The notes below the pieces were generated by a model, which was not told the origin of the DNA, did not search any database, and saw only the letters and a list, made by a program, of their open reading frames with translations. Source: Candidatus Harpocratesius repetitus (GTDB lineage Archaea > Asgardarchaeota > Lokiarchaeia > Sigyniarchaeales > Promethearchaeaceae). Taken from it: a stretch of DNA of 64,000 bases. The DNA lies in NCBI GenBank assembly GCA_021498095.1, contig JAIZWK010000001.1, forward strand, positions 2,467,666 to 2,531,665, written 5' to 3'. The position numbers and the translations under genes were made by a program. Position 1 is the stretch's first letter; the number at the start of each line of letters is the position of its first letter. This document shows, piece after piece, positions 1 through 9,618 of this stretch.

Positions 1-91
1 TCAATTACCATATATTTTATTATCATGCGATTAATGTTCATAAGAAGAATTATCAGAAATTTTTATTATTATCCTTAAATTATTTACTGCA

Positions 92-1501
92 ATGGCACAT
101 CTCTATTTAGCTGATCAAAAAAAAACCCGTGAACTATCTATCCAGCAAATTACCCATAAAAAGAAAACCCCTAATAAACAATCTGTTAGAGACAAAAAAG
201 CAGAGCAAAGTTGGGGTGATACTATGGGAGGTATTTTGAGAATTATTAAATGGATTGATCGATATAAGATCTATCGTTTAGGAAAATTTCGTTCAATGTC
301 AGCTTTGAATGCATGGGGACATCTACTAGGAAAACTTGTTTTTGGTAGTTCATCCAAAATCCAGAGAAGGGTTAAGGTAAGCTTACGAGCACTGTATCCA
401 AATGCAAGTCCAAAAGCAATTCACACTATGTTCAATACTCATGTGAAATACATGGGTATGTTATTAATGGATATTATTTTTAGACTTCCTTTTCTTTGTG
501 ATTATCCTCCAGGCGAGCAAGTTAAGGAATTAAATTATATCAATTTTGAAAGATTGGAAAAGGTACTTGAGAAAGGAAAGGGTGCAATTGTCCTTATCTT
601 ACATCTCGGAGAACACTTTCATAATCCTCTTGGTGTTTTTATTCACCCTAAAAAATATAACATGTCTGTTGTCGCCAGTATTAAAAACCTTCCGATGTAT
701 GAATTTAATAATCGCCCTCATTTTGATAATCTATATATTTACGCTAGTACAAAATTTGCAAAAATATCTAAGATACTTCAGAAAAACTTGACAAATAACC
801 ATGCTTTAGTCATGTATCATGATTATTCATCCAAAACTCAGTTGAAAGTTCCATTTATTGCAGGCAAATTACCTTTTCTGATTAACACACCACAAAGTTA
901 CATTAGGCTCCATCGACTTACAGGAGCAGAAATTCTTCCATTGATTACAGTTCCTGAAGGTGTGTTTGGAAAATCGAAACTTTTCTTTTTAGATAATACA
1001 AGTATAAAAAAAGTATCTGAAAAATATTGGAATGCTCCATCAGAAGAATTTCATGGCAGGATGTCTACAGAGATAAATCGAATAATGTATCCATGGGTTC
1101 GAAAATATGCACCTTGGTGGGAAGAACTCATGCGTCTGGCTGGAATGAGAAGTAAAGATGAATTAAAGATACCTGCAAACATAACTTTAGAAGAATTCTT
1201 AACAACAATAAAAGGCAAAATGCAATCTGTTATCTCAGGTAGTTGGGAGCCAGATAGACAAGATGAGCAGATCCTTCAAAAGATTGAAAATGCGTTTCAA
1301 AGTGCATTTGAGAAAATAAAATCACCAAAATCTATATTCCGACCACATAAATCGGTTATTCGCTTATCTCTCATGACTGGAATGGAAGAATTACAAAAAA
1401 TGGCAAAAATTGTTCAGCAAGAATGTCGAAAAAAAGGAGAATTAGAATTGGAATCTATTTTTGCCAAATTATCTGAAGAATTTAAAGCTTTAACCCCATA
1501 A
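92..1501 (+). CDS. LpxL/HtrB-like lysophospholipid acyltransferase family protein
   Basis: The central region (about residues 150-310) has the layout of the LpxL/HtrB acyltransferase family: a GKGAIVLILHLGEH block, a later MYHD block, then VPFIAG. Members move an acyl chain onto a membrane lipid at the inner face of the membrane. The family active site is H-x4-D/E. Here the His is followed by LGEHF, so the acid is not at the usual place; a Glu lies three residues after the His instead, and activity is uncertain. The C-terminal third is helical and charged with no recognised domain. The first 44 residues are basic and low in homology. An ATG at 224, preceded by GGTGAT, is a plausible alternative start, though spacing is short. 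Fold call is fairly sure, substrate unknown. Confidence 0.7.
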   Translation: MAHLYLADQKKTRELSIQQITHKKKTPNKQSVRDKKAEQSWGDTMGGILRIIKWIDRYKIYRLGKFRSMSALNAWGHLLGKLVFGSSSKIQRRVKVSLRALYPNASPKAIHTMFNTHVKYMGMLLMDIIFRLPFLCDYPPGEQVKELNYINFERLEKVLEKGKGAIVLILHLGEHFHNPLGVFIHPKKYNMSVVASIKNLPMYEFNNRPHFDNLYIYASTKFAKISKILQKNLTNNHALVMYHDYSSKTQLKVPFIAGKLPFLINTPQSYIRLHRLTGAEILPLITVPEGVFGKSKLFFLDNTSIKKVSEKYWNAPSEEFHGRMSTEINRIMYPWVRKYAPWWEELMRLAGMRSKDELKIPANITLEEFLTTIKGKMQSVISGSWEPDRQDEQILQKIENAFQSAFEKIKSPKSIFRPHKSVIRLSLMTGMEELQKMAKIVQQECRKKGELELESIFAKLSEEFKALTP

Positions 1502-1552
1502 AGAATGAAAGTCTGTTTTTCATGTTTATATAATGATGCTTGCAGGCTCATT

Positions 1553-2461
1553 TTATTTCTTTTTTGATTTATCTGATTTTTTAACTTTTTCTGCTTTTAG
1601 ATGTAGGGCGTTAATTTGCTCTTCAGATAGATCTAAAGGTTTTTCTAATTTTTCAGGATGTTCTATAAAATCCTGCAAAATATCTAATGTCCTACCCCAA
1701 TAAATACCGTCAGCAATTCGCTCATCCAAATTGAAATTCAAATCCATAACTCTATGCACTTGCACCTCACCTGTTTCTTGATTCACTACAGTATCTTTAT
1801 GAATTTTTCCAATCACTGCAAAAATGGAAGTTGTACCCATCTCAAAGAGGTGATGAAAAACTGCATGCATGTTTAAGGACCCTAAATGAGCTAAATATAC
1901 AGTAGAATACATGGGCAAATCTTTTGTTATTGAATGAACAGGATGATTCATTTTATCCAGTTTCCAAATTACTTTAATGAGCAATTTTATAAACCAACGA
2001 GGCATTGCTCCAAAGAATCTCACATCTTCAGCATTGGGATTATCACCCTCCCGAGCTTTATAAATTTCTTTAGTTAAGCGGTCGTGAACTGAAAATAAAG
2101 TGTCATTTGGTTTGAAATAAATTGTTGCATTAACTTCTTCACCGTCATCTGATTTTTCCCGTTTAACAACGAATGAGATTTTCATTTCATTTCGTTGCCA
2201 TAATCTTCTACCAGAAACAAATCTATTCGCCCTTGGACGTAAACAAAGTGTTTGAGCCATCGATGAGAGCACCACATCAAAAAGTGTAATTTTATCTGCT
2301 CTGTTGGAATTGATACTATCCAAATATGCCAATGTGTGTTCGAGATCAATTTTCATTGGAAATAAAGCAAAAGAATCGTTTCTTCGGTGCATAATATGAA
2401 AAGCAAGTTCTTGATACTTACTTATCCCTTTCACTAGGGTAGCGTCTGGTCTTCGTGGCAT
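1553..2461 (-). CDS. E2-like (2-oxoacid dehydrogenase acyltransferase / CAT fold) protein lacking the catalytic His
   Basis: The 302-residue protein resembles the catalytic domain of dihydrolipoamide acyltransferases and chloramphenicol acetyltransferase. The end of the fold (residues 240-275) matches the family pattern of a beta strand, D-x-R-x-x-D-G, then a helix and a proline-containing tail. The family needs H-x-x-x-D-G, with His as the general base; here the motif reads DERIADG, so Glu247 stands where His is expected. There is no lipoyl or peripheral-subunit binding domain. A positively charged tail ends the protein. It probably binds an acyl carrier or CoA-like ligand but may not catalyse by the classical route. 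It is convergent with the LpxL-like gene and lies downstream of the histidine kinase on the same strand. Confidence 0.6.
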   Translation of the reverse strand: MPRRPDATLVKGISKYQELAFHIMHRRNDSFALFPMKIDLEHTLAYLDSINSNRADKITLFDVVLSSMAQTLCLRPRANRFVSGRRLWQRNEMKISFVVKREKSDDGEEVNATIYFKPNDTLFSVHDRLTKEIYKAREGDNPNAEDVRFFGAMPRWFIKLLIKVIWKLDKMNHPVHSITKDLPMYSTVYLAHLGSLNMHAVFHHLFEMGTTSIFAVIGKIHKDTVVNQETGEVQVHRVMDLNFNLDERIADGIYWGRTLDILQDFIEHPEKLEKPLDLSEEQINALHLKAEKVKKSDKSKKK

Positions 2462-2493
2462 GATTATATTTTGTGCAAAGACTTTATCAAAGT

Positions 2494-2541
2494 ATTGCTT
2501 TTTTATTGCTTTTTTATTGCATTTTTATTATTTTTTATTGC
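2494..2541. repeat. Phased 11-bp T-rich repeat between two minus-strand genes
   Basis: ATTGC occurs at 2494, 2505, 2516 and 2537, each copy after the first preceded by a run of T. The spacing is 11, 11 and 21 bp, close to whole helical turns. It lies between the end of the kinase gene and the start of the E2-like gene and just overlaps the kinase stop codon. It could be a terminator or a bent-DNA element for the downstream gene. Confidence 0.6.
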
Positions 2542-4757
2542 TTATTTAATTGGTTTAAAGACTTTTGCCATGTTTGAATTCGATCAATTAATGATTGTGG
2601 AGAAAATGGTTTGAATAAAACGCCTAAATCATAATTATCCATAGGAGGAATTTCTTTTTCTGAATATCCTGTAATAAAAAGAACTGCTTGAGTTGGTGTT
2701 ATTTCTTTAATTCTATGATAAACATCCACTCCATTCATACTTGGAAGATTAATATCTAAAATTATTAGAGAAAATTGAGATTTAAAGGTTCTATAAATTT
2801 GTAATCCTTTTAATCCATCGTCTGACTCATAGAAAGCGGCTTTAGATTGCAAAAGGAACTTTTTTATAGTCTCTCGGATATCTCTTTCATCTTCTATTAT
2901 TAAAATAGTTAAATTCGAAAAATCAGGTATTTTTTTAATTAATTGTTCAGAAGATTTATGTTTTGACTCAATATTAGTTAAACTTGAATTTGCGATGAGT
3001 GGAAATGAAAGATTGAAGGTAGTTCCTTTCGTTTGCTCGCTTTTAAAGTCAATATTTCCTCCCATTGTTGAAACAAAATTATGAACAATGGTAAGACCTA
3101 AGCCAGTTCCTTTTTTTCCCTTTTTCTTTGTTGTAAAGAAAGGATCATATATTTTATCTTGAATTTCTAAAGGGATTCCTTTTCCAGTATCAGATATTGA
3201 TATTTGAAAATCATACATTTTATCGAATTTCAATTCAATTTTATTCTGAAGTTGGATTTTTTTGATCATTTCTGAAAGAATTTCTCCTGAAAGAAACTTC
3301 GGAATTGGTGTTGTTGAAATTGTTATTGAACCTTCACCAGAAATCGAATCCCGAGCATTAATAAGTAGATTTATAAAAATTTGACTAAAATAACTAGGAT
3401 CCCCAACTAAGAATACCTGTTCAAGATAAAAATGAGTAACAAGGGTTATTCTTTTATCAATAATATTAGAAAATGAAATATAGACTTCTTTTAAGATAGC
3501 ATGAATATCTACAATCTGAAATTCTACATCTTTTGAATGAGAAAAACTTAGAATTTGTTTATTTATTAATTTTGAGCGGGAAATTATTTCATTAATGTGG
3601 GCGATGTATTCTTTTGATTCTTTTAGTAGATTTTCTGGAAAATTATTTACTTCACCACTATTATTTAATTTTGTTGAATGTGTGTTTTGATTTGTTTCTT
3701 TTTGTAAATAACTTTCCATCTCATCCAAGTCTAATTCAATAAGTGATGTATATCCTTGGATTCCACTAAGTAAATTATTAAAATCATGGGCAATTCCGCC
3801 AGCTAATGTTCCAAGTGAATTTAATTTTTGCTTTACACTCAAATCTTCCATTAATCTCTGCTTTTCTTCTGCATTTTTCCGAATTATATTGATTTTATCT
3901 TTTAAGCTTTTCATTAATATTCCGATAATTAAAGCAAGTAAAAGACCAACAACCATAATCTGAAAATTATAAAAATATGAAACTTGCCGTAAAAATTCTT
4001 GATTAGGTCGAAGTAAAATTTGAATAGGAATATTGTATAAGTTAAATTCCTTAACAACAACAAAATCATCATCTTTTGTAAAATTTTCATTATAATGATA
4101 TAGTTCAGTTCCTTCACTTGAAATATACATAGAATAATCTTGAATTCCAGGAATACTTTCATTACTTTCGATTAATTGGTGAAATAATATTGTAAAATCA
4201 AATACACCATTGAAAAAACCAGTTATATTTCCATTATAAATCAAAGGAAAATATGTCACAAATCCAAATCCTCCCTGGAAAAACTGGACTAAACCTGAAA
4301 TTCCAAAATTACCTGAAGATTCTGCATAAGCAAAAGCTTCATTATAATCCCCACTAACCAAATATCGAATATTTTTATTTAAAGCACCTTCATTTGGTTC
4401 AAATGGATATATCCATCGAATTGTGCCATTCCAATCTATCCAGTTTATTGCTAAAAAACCTGAATGTAATTCATAAAATGATGGTACATATTTAAGATAT
4501 CTATTGTAATCATAAAGAGAAGATTCATTTTCCGTATTTAACCATAATTGAGTCAAAAGATGTAAAGATTGAATTCTTGCATCCATTTCAGAAAGAATGC
4601 TATCAGTAAGATCATCAGAAACTTTTATTGATTGAGAAATTTGATTTTGCTGGCGTTGAGAAATATCATTAATCCAAAGTGAAGTGTCAAATATTATTAT
4701 CAGCAAGACTACTATTGATATATTATGCTTTTCATAGAAACGCCTAAAATTTAGCAA
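2535..4757 (-). CDS. Hybrid sensor histidine kinase with CHASE1-like sensor and C-terminal receiver
   Basis: Membrane-bound two-component sensor. A membrane segment at about residues 13-30 is followed by an extracytoplasmic domain (about 40-260) that looks like CHASE1, then a second membrane segment at about 264-283. The phosphorylated His is His324 in GGIAHDFNN. The ATPase domain shows the N box (INLLINARDS), the G1 box (DTGKGIP) and the G2 box (GTGLGL). The C-terminal receiver (about 610-735) has the acidic pair DE, the phospho-Asp in LDINLPSMNG and the KPF lysine. No DNA-binding output domain is present, so a separate effector is expected; none is adjacent. Both the His and the receiver Asp sites are intact. 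The cognate ligand cannot be read from the sequence. Confidence 0.92.
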   Translation of the reverse strand: MLNFRRFYEKHNISIVVLLIIIFDTSLWINDISQRQQNQISQSIKVSDDLTDSILSEMDARIQSLHLLTQLWLNTENESSLYDYNRYLKYVPSFYELHSGFLAINWIDWNGTIRWIYPFEPNEGALNKNIRYLVSGDYNEAFAYAESSGNFGISGLVQFFQGGFGFVTYFPLIYNGNITGFFNGVFDFTILFHQLIESNESIPGIQDYSMYISSEGTELYHYNENFTKDDDFVVVKEFNLYNIPIQILLRPNQEFLRQVSYFYNFQIMVVGLLLALIIGILMKSLKDKINIIRKNAEEKQRLMEDLSVKQKLNSLGTLAGGIAHDFNNLLSGIQGYTSLIELDLDEMESYLQKETNQNTHSTKLNNSGEVNNFPENLLKESKEYIAHINEIISRSKLINKQILSFSHSKDVEFQIVDIHAILKEVYISFSNIIDKRITLVTHFYLEQVFLVGDPSYFSQIFINLLINARDSISGEGSITISTTPIPKFLSGEILSEMIKKIQLQNKIELKFDKMYDFQISISDTGKGIPLEIQDKIYDPFFTTKKKGKKGTGLGLTIVHNFVSTMGGNIDFKSEQTKGTTFNLSFPLIANSSLTNIESKHKSSEQLIKKIPDFSNLTILIIEDERDIRETIKKFLLQSKAAFYESDDGLKGLQIYRTFKSQFSLIILDINLPSMNGVDVYHRIKEITPTQAVLFITGYSEKEIPPMDNYDLGVLFKPFSPQSLIDRIQTWQKSLNQLNKQ

Positions 4758-5144
4758 AATTATTCCCCAATGGGTATGCAGATATGATAATATTTATTTA
4801 TGTTTTTTATAAATAATGTTAGAATAATTCTAATTATAAAAAATCTCATTGATAGCAACTGTTTCAATCATATTATCGATTTTCTAGATTGAATAGAAAA
4901 CAATTATTTAATGCATTTTTATTTTAATATTTGAATGAGATTCATGATATTCAACTTAAAAATTAAAAAACTTATCAACAGCAAAAAAATTTTTGATCAT
5001 AGTTGATTCGTAAAAAAAAATCATATCCATATATATTGATTTATTTTGATAAATTATGGATTGATCAACACTAAAGTGATTTAATTAAATAAAGAAAAAG
5101 TCAAAATAATTATTTTGCTTTTCACCCCAACCTCGAAGGTGTGA
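4758..5144. other. Intergenic region with no supported gene
   Basis: AT-rich stretch between the divergent kinase gene and the patatin remnant. The only structure I see is the left arm of the long inverted repeat at 4965-4999. A stop codon at 5142-5144 closes the patatin frame upstream. Confidence 0.7.
4965..4999. repeat. Left arm of a long inverted repeat around the patatin remnant
   Basis: The 35 bp here (containing CTTATCAACAGC) match the reverse complement of 5747-5781, apart from one A/T difference in the A/T run. Weaker complementarity continues on both sides: TTAAAAAT outside and an imperfect GATCA...GTAAAAAA stretch inside. The arms enclose about 750 bp. Confidence 0.85.
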
Positions 5145-5654
5145 AAGAATTATCAAAAATTTGATATAAATTCAGGAGAAGAGGTTATTTTATCTGATGG
5201 ATCAGTAATCTCAGCGTTAATGGTTAGTGCAGCGATTCCTATGATTTTCCCACCTGTTGTAATTGGTCATCACGAATTAATCGATGGTGGTGTCGTGAAC
5301 AATACTCCTATTTCAACAGCTGTAAAGCTTGGAGCAACACACATTATTGTATTGCCAACAGGATATACATGTGACCGTAAAACAACTCCAAAATCGATAA
5401 TTGAAATGATTTTAACTACATTTTCATATATGATGCATCAAAAATTAGGTACTGACTTAGAATTATATAAAGAACAAGTTCAAATCCACCTTATTCCACC
5501 ACTATGTCCACTTTCAATATCAGCACATGATTTTTCCCACTCCAAAAATCTAATTGATGAAGTATATCATAAAACAAATATTTGGATCCAATCTGGAGGA
5601 TTTCAGAAAATACGACCTCCTAACATTATTAGAATTCATACTCATCTTTCATGA
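5145..5654 (+). pseudogene. Patatin-like phospholipase, 5'-truncated remnant
   Basis: The reading frame opens after a stop at 5142-5144 with no start codon near it; the first ATG (5220) already lies inside the conserved domain. The translated sequence has the second half of a patatin domain: VSAAIPMIFPP, then IDGGVVNN, which carries the catalytic Asp of the Ser-Asp dyad. The oxyanion loop (G-G-G-x-R/K-G) and nucleophile G-x-S-x-G of the N-terminal half are absent. Patatins hydrolyse acyl chains of lipids. The upstream 180 bp do not contain the missing half in any frame that I could find. The remnant sits exactly inside a long inverted repeat, which suggests that it was carried or disrupted by a mobile element. 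Unlikely to be functional. Confidence 0.75.
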
Positions 5655-5746
5655 ATTTAATTTTTCTTTTTGTAAGAATGCTCAAAATGATGTATATTGA
5701 AATGAAATCCTTTTAATGATAATGATAATTTTTTACTGATCAAAAC

Positions 5747-5781
5747 TGATCAAAAAATTTTTTGCTGTTGATAAGTTTTTT
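5747..5781. repeat. Right arm of the long inverted repeat
   Basis: Near-perfect reverse complement of 4965-4999, with TGATCA at its inner end and GCTGTTGATAAG in the middle. It lies just beyond the stop codon of the beta-lactamase-fold gene that runs towards it. Confidence 0.85.
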
Positions 5782-5789
5782 TCATATTT

Positions 5790-7190
5790 TTAATGCTTAT
5801 GCAATAAATATTTGTCTATATTCACCTTTACTTGCAAATTGGAAGGATCTATGAAAAATTTTATCTTAATGTTCAGTTTTGGCCATCCTAAAGGAGAATA
5901 AAATTCTAATTTTTCTAAATTTGAAGGAATACAAATAAAATCTACTGGTTTCAAGAATGATGGATCATTTATTGTAAATTTTAGAAACCCATTTTTTACT
6001 GTTAAATGACCTGTTACCACATCTCCATAAGATCCATAATTTCCTTCTAAAATTTCAAGTTTTTGTGTAATCATTAATTCTGGGATTGCATCATAGATTT
6101 CCTTATCTAAAATAATTGCTAAAATGATGCGAGAGAGATTTTGAGCAATTGCACCCATATTTGAATTAATTGCAATCGAAATTCCGATTTTTAATTCTGG
6201 AATAAGTGCAGTATAATTTGAAAAATTTAATCCATTTCCCTCAATATGAACAAGTTTGTTATTGAAAAAATTATCTTCAATGAACCATCCATATCCAAAA
6301 CTTGCATTATTTGGTGAGTAGATTGAATTTTCTTCAAGATCAATATGTTTGGTCCAAATTTTTCTAATTGATTCTTTAGAGATTATTTTTTTACCATCAT
6401 ATATTCCATTATTTAACAAACATTCAAGATAGGCTTTCATCTCATTTATAGAACTAAATAGTCCTCTATTTGCATATTCAATTTCATAATCAAGCGTTTC
6501 AAAATGCTGTAAACTTTTATTTTCTTGATTATGAATATATCCTTTAGCAAAATTTCCATCTTTATGGACATTATCTAAATGATAAGTAGATCTTTTCATT
6601 TGCAAAGGAGAAAGTATATTTTTTTTAATATAATCCGCATATTTATCTCCAGTTACTTTTTCAATAAGCGCAGCAAGAACAGAAAACATTGTGTCATTAT
6701 AGAGAAATTTCTGCTCAGGGGGACATATAATTTGAGATTTTGCATGATTTAGGTATTGAAAAAAACTTGTCCAATCAGCAATAGGTAAAAATCTTTGATC
6801 CTTTTTCTTTAATCCCGCTGAAATTATTGCTCCAAAATTTAAATCTGCAATACCAGAAGAATTTGATAAAAGATGATGAATTTTTATTGGATGATCTGGC
6901 ATTTCTACCATGAAATCTAAATATTTAGAAATGTTATCATTTAGTGAGATTTTCTTTTTCTCTACTAATTGCATTATTGCTAAAACACAGAAGGTTTTGG
7001 AAACACTAATCATTTTTAATAAAGTATCGTTAGTCATAGGCAGTATTTTTTCGAAATCTCTAATTCCAAATGAGTTAGTATAAAATTCTTGCCCATTATT
7101 AAATATTGTAATACTCAATCCTGGAATATTCGCACCAATCATCATATCATTAATAACATATTCGATTTTTTCCAAGTAATCATTTTTCAT
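5790..7190 (-). CDS. Serine beta-lactamase-fold hydrolase (MEROPS S12 type)
   Basis: Start taken at the ATG at 7190, with AAGGATGG upstream; a longer frame to 7253 adds an unlikely hydrophobic leader. The protein (466 residues) has the class C beta-lactamase / D-alanyl-D-alanine carboxypeptidase fold. Nucleophile motif S-x-x-K is SVSK (Ser62-Lys65); the second motif, usually Y-x-N, reads YND; the third, H/K-x-G type, is HIEGN. A small beta-rich C-terminal domain follows. Family members act on D-amino-acid peptides, esters or lactams. No signal peptide is visible, so it is probably cytoplasmic. It is third in a minus-strand set after an M29 aminopeptidase and a dipeptide epimerase, which argues for a peptidase role. 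The N-to-D change in the second motif may alter specificity. Confidence 0.82.
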   Translation of the reverse strand: MKNDYLEKIEYVINDMMIGANIPGLSITIFNNGQEFYTNSFGIRDFEKILPMTNDTLLKMISVSKTFCVLAIMQLVEKKKISLNDNISKYLDFMVEMPDHPIKIHHLLSNSSGIADLNFGAIISAGLKKKDQRFLPIADWTSFFQYLNHAKSQIICPPEQKFLYNDTMFSVLAALIEKVTGDKYADYIKKNILSPLQMKRSTYHLDNVHKDGNFAKGYIHNQENKSLQHFETLDYEIEYANRGLFSSINEMKAYLECLLNNGIYDGKKIISKESIRKIWTKHIDLEENSIYSPNNASFGYGWFIEDNFFNNKLVHIEGNGLNFSNYTALIPELKIGISIAINSNMGAIAQNLSRIILAIILDKEIYDAIPELMITQKLEILEGNYGSYGDVVTGHLTVKNGFLKFTINDPSFLKPVDFICIPSNLEKLEFYSPLGWPKLNIKIKFFIDPSNLQVKVNIDKYLLHKH

Positions 7191-7260
7191 TATAGAACCA
7201 TCCTTATAAAAAAAATAAAAGAAATTTACTTGATAATTTGAATTATAGATCATTTATATT

Positions 7261-8373
7261 TTAAGAAATAGAAAATTTCGTCCATTTATCAAGATATTCT
7301 TCTTTTACATCTGCGCCTAAACCTGGTTTTTCATTTACATTAATTAAACTCATGTTTTCTTTGCCGAATTCTATTCCACCAATAATCGGATCTTCAGCAA
7401 TCATGAAAGCAGAATCAAGATCTAAAAAGAAAATATTAGGTCGTGCAATTGCTAAATGCGCTGCTGCAGTTAAACCTAATCGACTTTCCGAAAAACATCC
7501 AATCATGCATTTTGCTCCATATGATTCTGCGATAGCATTAATTTTTAATCCTGTATGAATGCCTCCAGATTTACCTAATTTAATATTTAAATAATCTGCT
7601 GCACCAAGTTTACAAATTTTAAAGGCATCTATTTCATTAAATACAGATTCATCTGCACAAACTGGAGTATTTATCTTTGAGCGTAAACGTGCCATATCTT
7701 CCAAATTCCATATGGGAAGTGGTTGTTCTATATATAATAAGTTTAAATTCTCCATCAACCGTGCATTTTTTAATGATTCTGCTAAATCCCATCCTTGATT
7801 TGAATCAATTTTAAGTTCAATTTCATCTCCAATAACCTCTCGTACACCTTTTACATGTTTATAATCAGTTAAACCAGGTCTTCCAGTTTTCATTTTGATT
7901 TCATTAAATCCTTGCTCTATGAATTTTCTTGCTTTATTTTGCACATCTTCAACACTTTTTTCATGTCCCATTGTTTGATCTGTGCGTAGTTGATGGTTTT
8001 TTCCTCCAAGCAATTTATATATTGGTTGATTAGATTCTTTTCCTAATAAATCCCACATTGCCATGTCAAAAGCAGAATGAATTGATGTATGAGAAGGAAG
8101 AGACCTTTTCAGTAGGCTAAGATTTTCTTCTATTGCTGTAGGATCTTTTCCTATTAATAATTTCCCAAGGAATTTTGCAGCTTCAATGCAAGTATTTTGT
8201 GTTTCTGCTGTAATGAATGAAAAGGGACTTGCTTCCCCCCATCCAATTAAATTCTCATCCGTATTTATTTTAATTAATACATTTTCTGCTGATGGTATTG
8301 AACCAATAGAAGTTGCAAAAACACTAGATAATTTCATATTCATTTTATAAATATCAATACTGGTAATTCTCAT
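7261..8373 (-). CDS. Dipeptide epimerase (enolase superfamily, muconate lactonizing subgroup)
   Basis: Full-length 370-residue enolase-superfamily enzyme. The catalytic barrel shows KMK (Lys160, Lys162), IDSN (Asp190), EQP (Glu216), ADES (Asp241) and KLGKSGG with Lys268 as the second base. A DLD motif (about 318-320) near the end is typical of dipeptide epimerases, where it binds the substrate amino group. These enzymes epimerise the second residue of dipeptides, classically L-Ala-D/L-Glu from cell-wall peptides. Substrate specificity varies widely within the family and cannot be settled here. The gene lies 55 bp downstream of an M29 aminopeptidase and 70 bp upstream of a beta-lactamase-fold hydrolase on the same strand, a context that supports peptide catabolism. 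Confidence 0.88.
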   Translation of the reverse strand: MRITSIDIYKMNMKLSSVFATSIGSIPSAENVLIKINTDENLIGWGEASPFSFITAETQNTCIEAAKFLGKLLIGKDPTAIEENLSLLKRSLPSHTSIHSAFDMAMWDLLGKESNQPIYKLLGGKNHQLRTDQTMGHEKSVEDVQNKARKFIEQGFNEIKMKTGRPGLTDYKHVKGVREVIGDEIELKIDSNQGWDLAESLKNARLMENLNLLYIEQPLPIWNLEDMARLRSKINTPVCADESVFNEIDAFKICKLGAADYLNIKLGKSGGIHTGLKINAIAESYGAKCMIGCFSESRLGLTAAAHLAIARPNIFFLDLDSAFMIAEDPIIGGIEFGKENMSLINVNEKPGLGADVKEEYLDKWTKFSIS

Positions 8374-8428
8374 GTTATCACGCTTGTTAATTGTTTTTTG
8401 TTAATAATTGTAAATAAGCTCTCAAAAA

Positions 8429-9544
8429 TTATATTTTCCACATCCCTTCGTGATATATAAGTTGATCATCAACATATATTTTTGATGATGAAGTACTCAT
8501 ATCTTTCAAAATGTCCCAATGGATTGCAGAAATTGCTTGGCTACCTGTTTCTTTTATGCCATTTCCTAAAGCAAGATGAATTGTTCCACCAATTTTCTCA
8601 TCAAAAAGCATACTTTTAGTAAAATTTTTTATAGTATAATTTGTACCTATTGCAAATTCCCCAATATAATCGGCTCCCTCAATTTTTAATAAAGAATGAA
8701 GCAGATTTTCACCTTTAGAGGCACTTGCTTCTATCACTCTTCCTTCCTTAAATTTTAAAGAAATATCTTCTATTTCCTGTCCTTGAAATATTCCTGGGAA
8801 AGTAAAGCGAATTTGGCCATTAAGTGAATTTTCTACAGGACCTGTGAAAACTTCACCATCTGGAAGATTATGATGGCCTGCTGCATTTATCCATTTTCGA
8901 CCCTTCACTGAAAAGGTCAAATCAGTATCTTCTCCTATTACATGAACTATTTTTCGATTATTATTCAAAAAATCCACATATCTTTGTTGTATTTCTTCCA
9001 CTTCTTTCCATGATTTTGTTGGATTTGGTTCATTAAGTTTAATTGCACTTGCCACAAAATTAATATAACTATAAAGATCCATCCCAGCTTCTTGAGCTAA
9101 TGAATTACATGGATAGGGAATAGCACTCCACTTAAATTTTCCTTCATCACAACGCATTTCGCGCAATTTCCTTCGAATTGCTCTTTCTGGACTAGATTCA
9201 TATAATGAAAGCTTTTTAGAATTAAAATTTTGGAATTTTTTTGTATTATACTCAGAAAAAATATAGATCCTTCCATCAAAAGAATTAATCAGAGTATTTT
9301 CAACAGGAGAAACAAATTGAATTTGATCATCTGAACCATAATGAAACAATAATTCTTCTAAACCAGATAATGAGAGATGGACGTAAGGATATGCTCCTTT
9401 CTTTAAGATTTCAACATATAAAGCTCGCATTAAATCAGCAGCAATTTCAGAACCACTAATAAAAATTTTTTCTTTTGGTTGAACGTAAAGAGCATGTTCT
9501 ACCGTTAGTTTTGCTAAACGTTCATAAAATTCACCCATATTCAT
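8429..9544 (-). CDS. M29-family metalloaminopeptidase
   Basis: The 371-residue length and pattern match peptidase family M29 (aminopeptidase T/S type), cytosolic enzymes with two metal ions. Recognisable sites include LPDGEVFTGP with the first metal-binding Glu, GEFAIGTN with the second, HLALGNG and the final HWD. The family removes N-terminal residues from short peptides. It heads the minus-strand gene set and faces the TetR gene across a 360-bp gap. No clear Shine-Dalgarno sequence precedes the ATG, so a leaderless or short-leader transcript is possible. The call is secure at the family level. Confidence 0.9.
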   Translation of the reverse strand: MNMGEFYERLAKLTVEHALYVQPKEKIFISGSEIAADLMRALYVEILKKGAYPYVHLSLSGLEELLFHYGSDDQIQFVSPVENTLINSFDGRIYIFSEYNTKKFQNFNSKKLSLYESSPERAIRRKLREMRCDEGKFKWSAIPYPCNSLAQEAGMDLYSYINFVASAIKLNEPNPTKSWKEVEEIQQRYVDFLNNNRKIVHVIGEDTDLTFSVKGRKWINAAGHHNLPDGEVFTGPVENSLNGQIRFTFPGIFQGQEIEDISLKFKEGRVIEASASKGENLLHSLLKIEGADYIGEFAIGTNYTIKNFTKSMLFDEKIGGTIHLALGNGIKETGSQAISAIHWDILKDMSTSSSKIYVDDQLIYHEGMWKI

Positions 9545-9618
9545 AATAATTATGAAAAATTTCCTTCAAATTAAAAGATTGTCTCAAGATTTAGAGAAAA
9601 ATGGACCTACTAATAACT

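Noticed and set aside
5220..5654. Functional short patatin
   Set aside because: The nucleophile and oxyanion-loop half is missing and the first ATG lies inside the conserved domain.
7352..7558. Plus-strand reading frame opposite the dipeptide epimerase
   Set aside because: A shadow of a well-conserved minus-strand enzyme.
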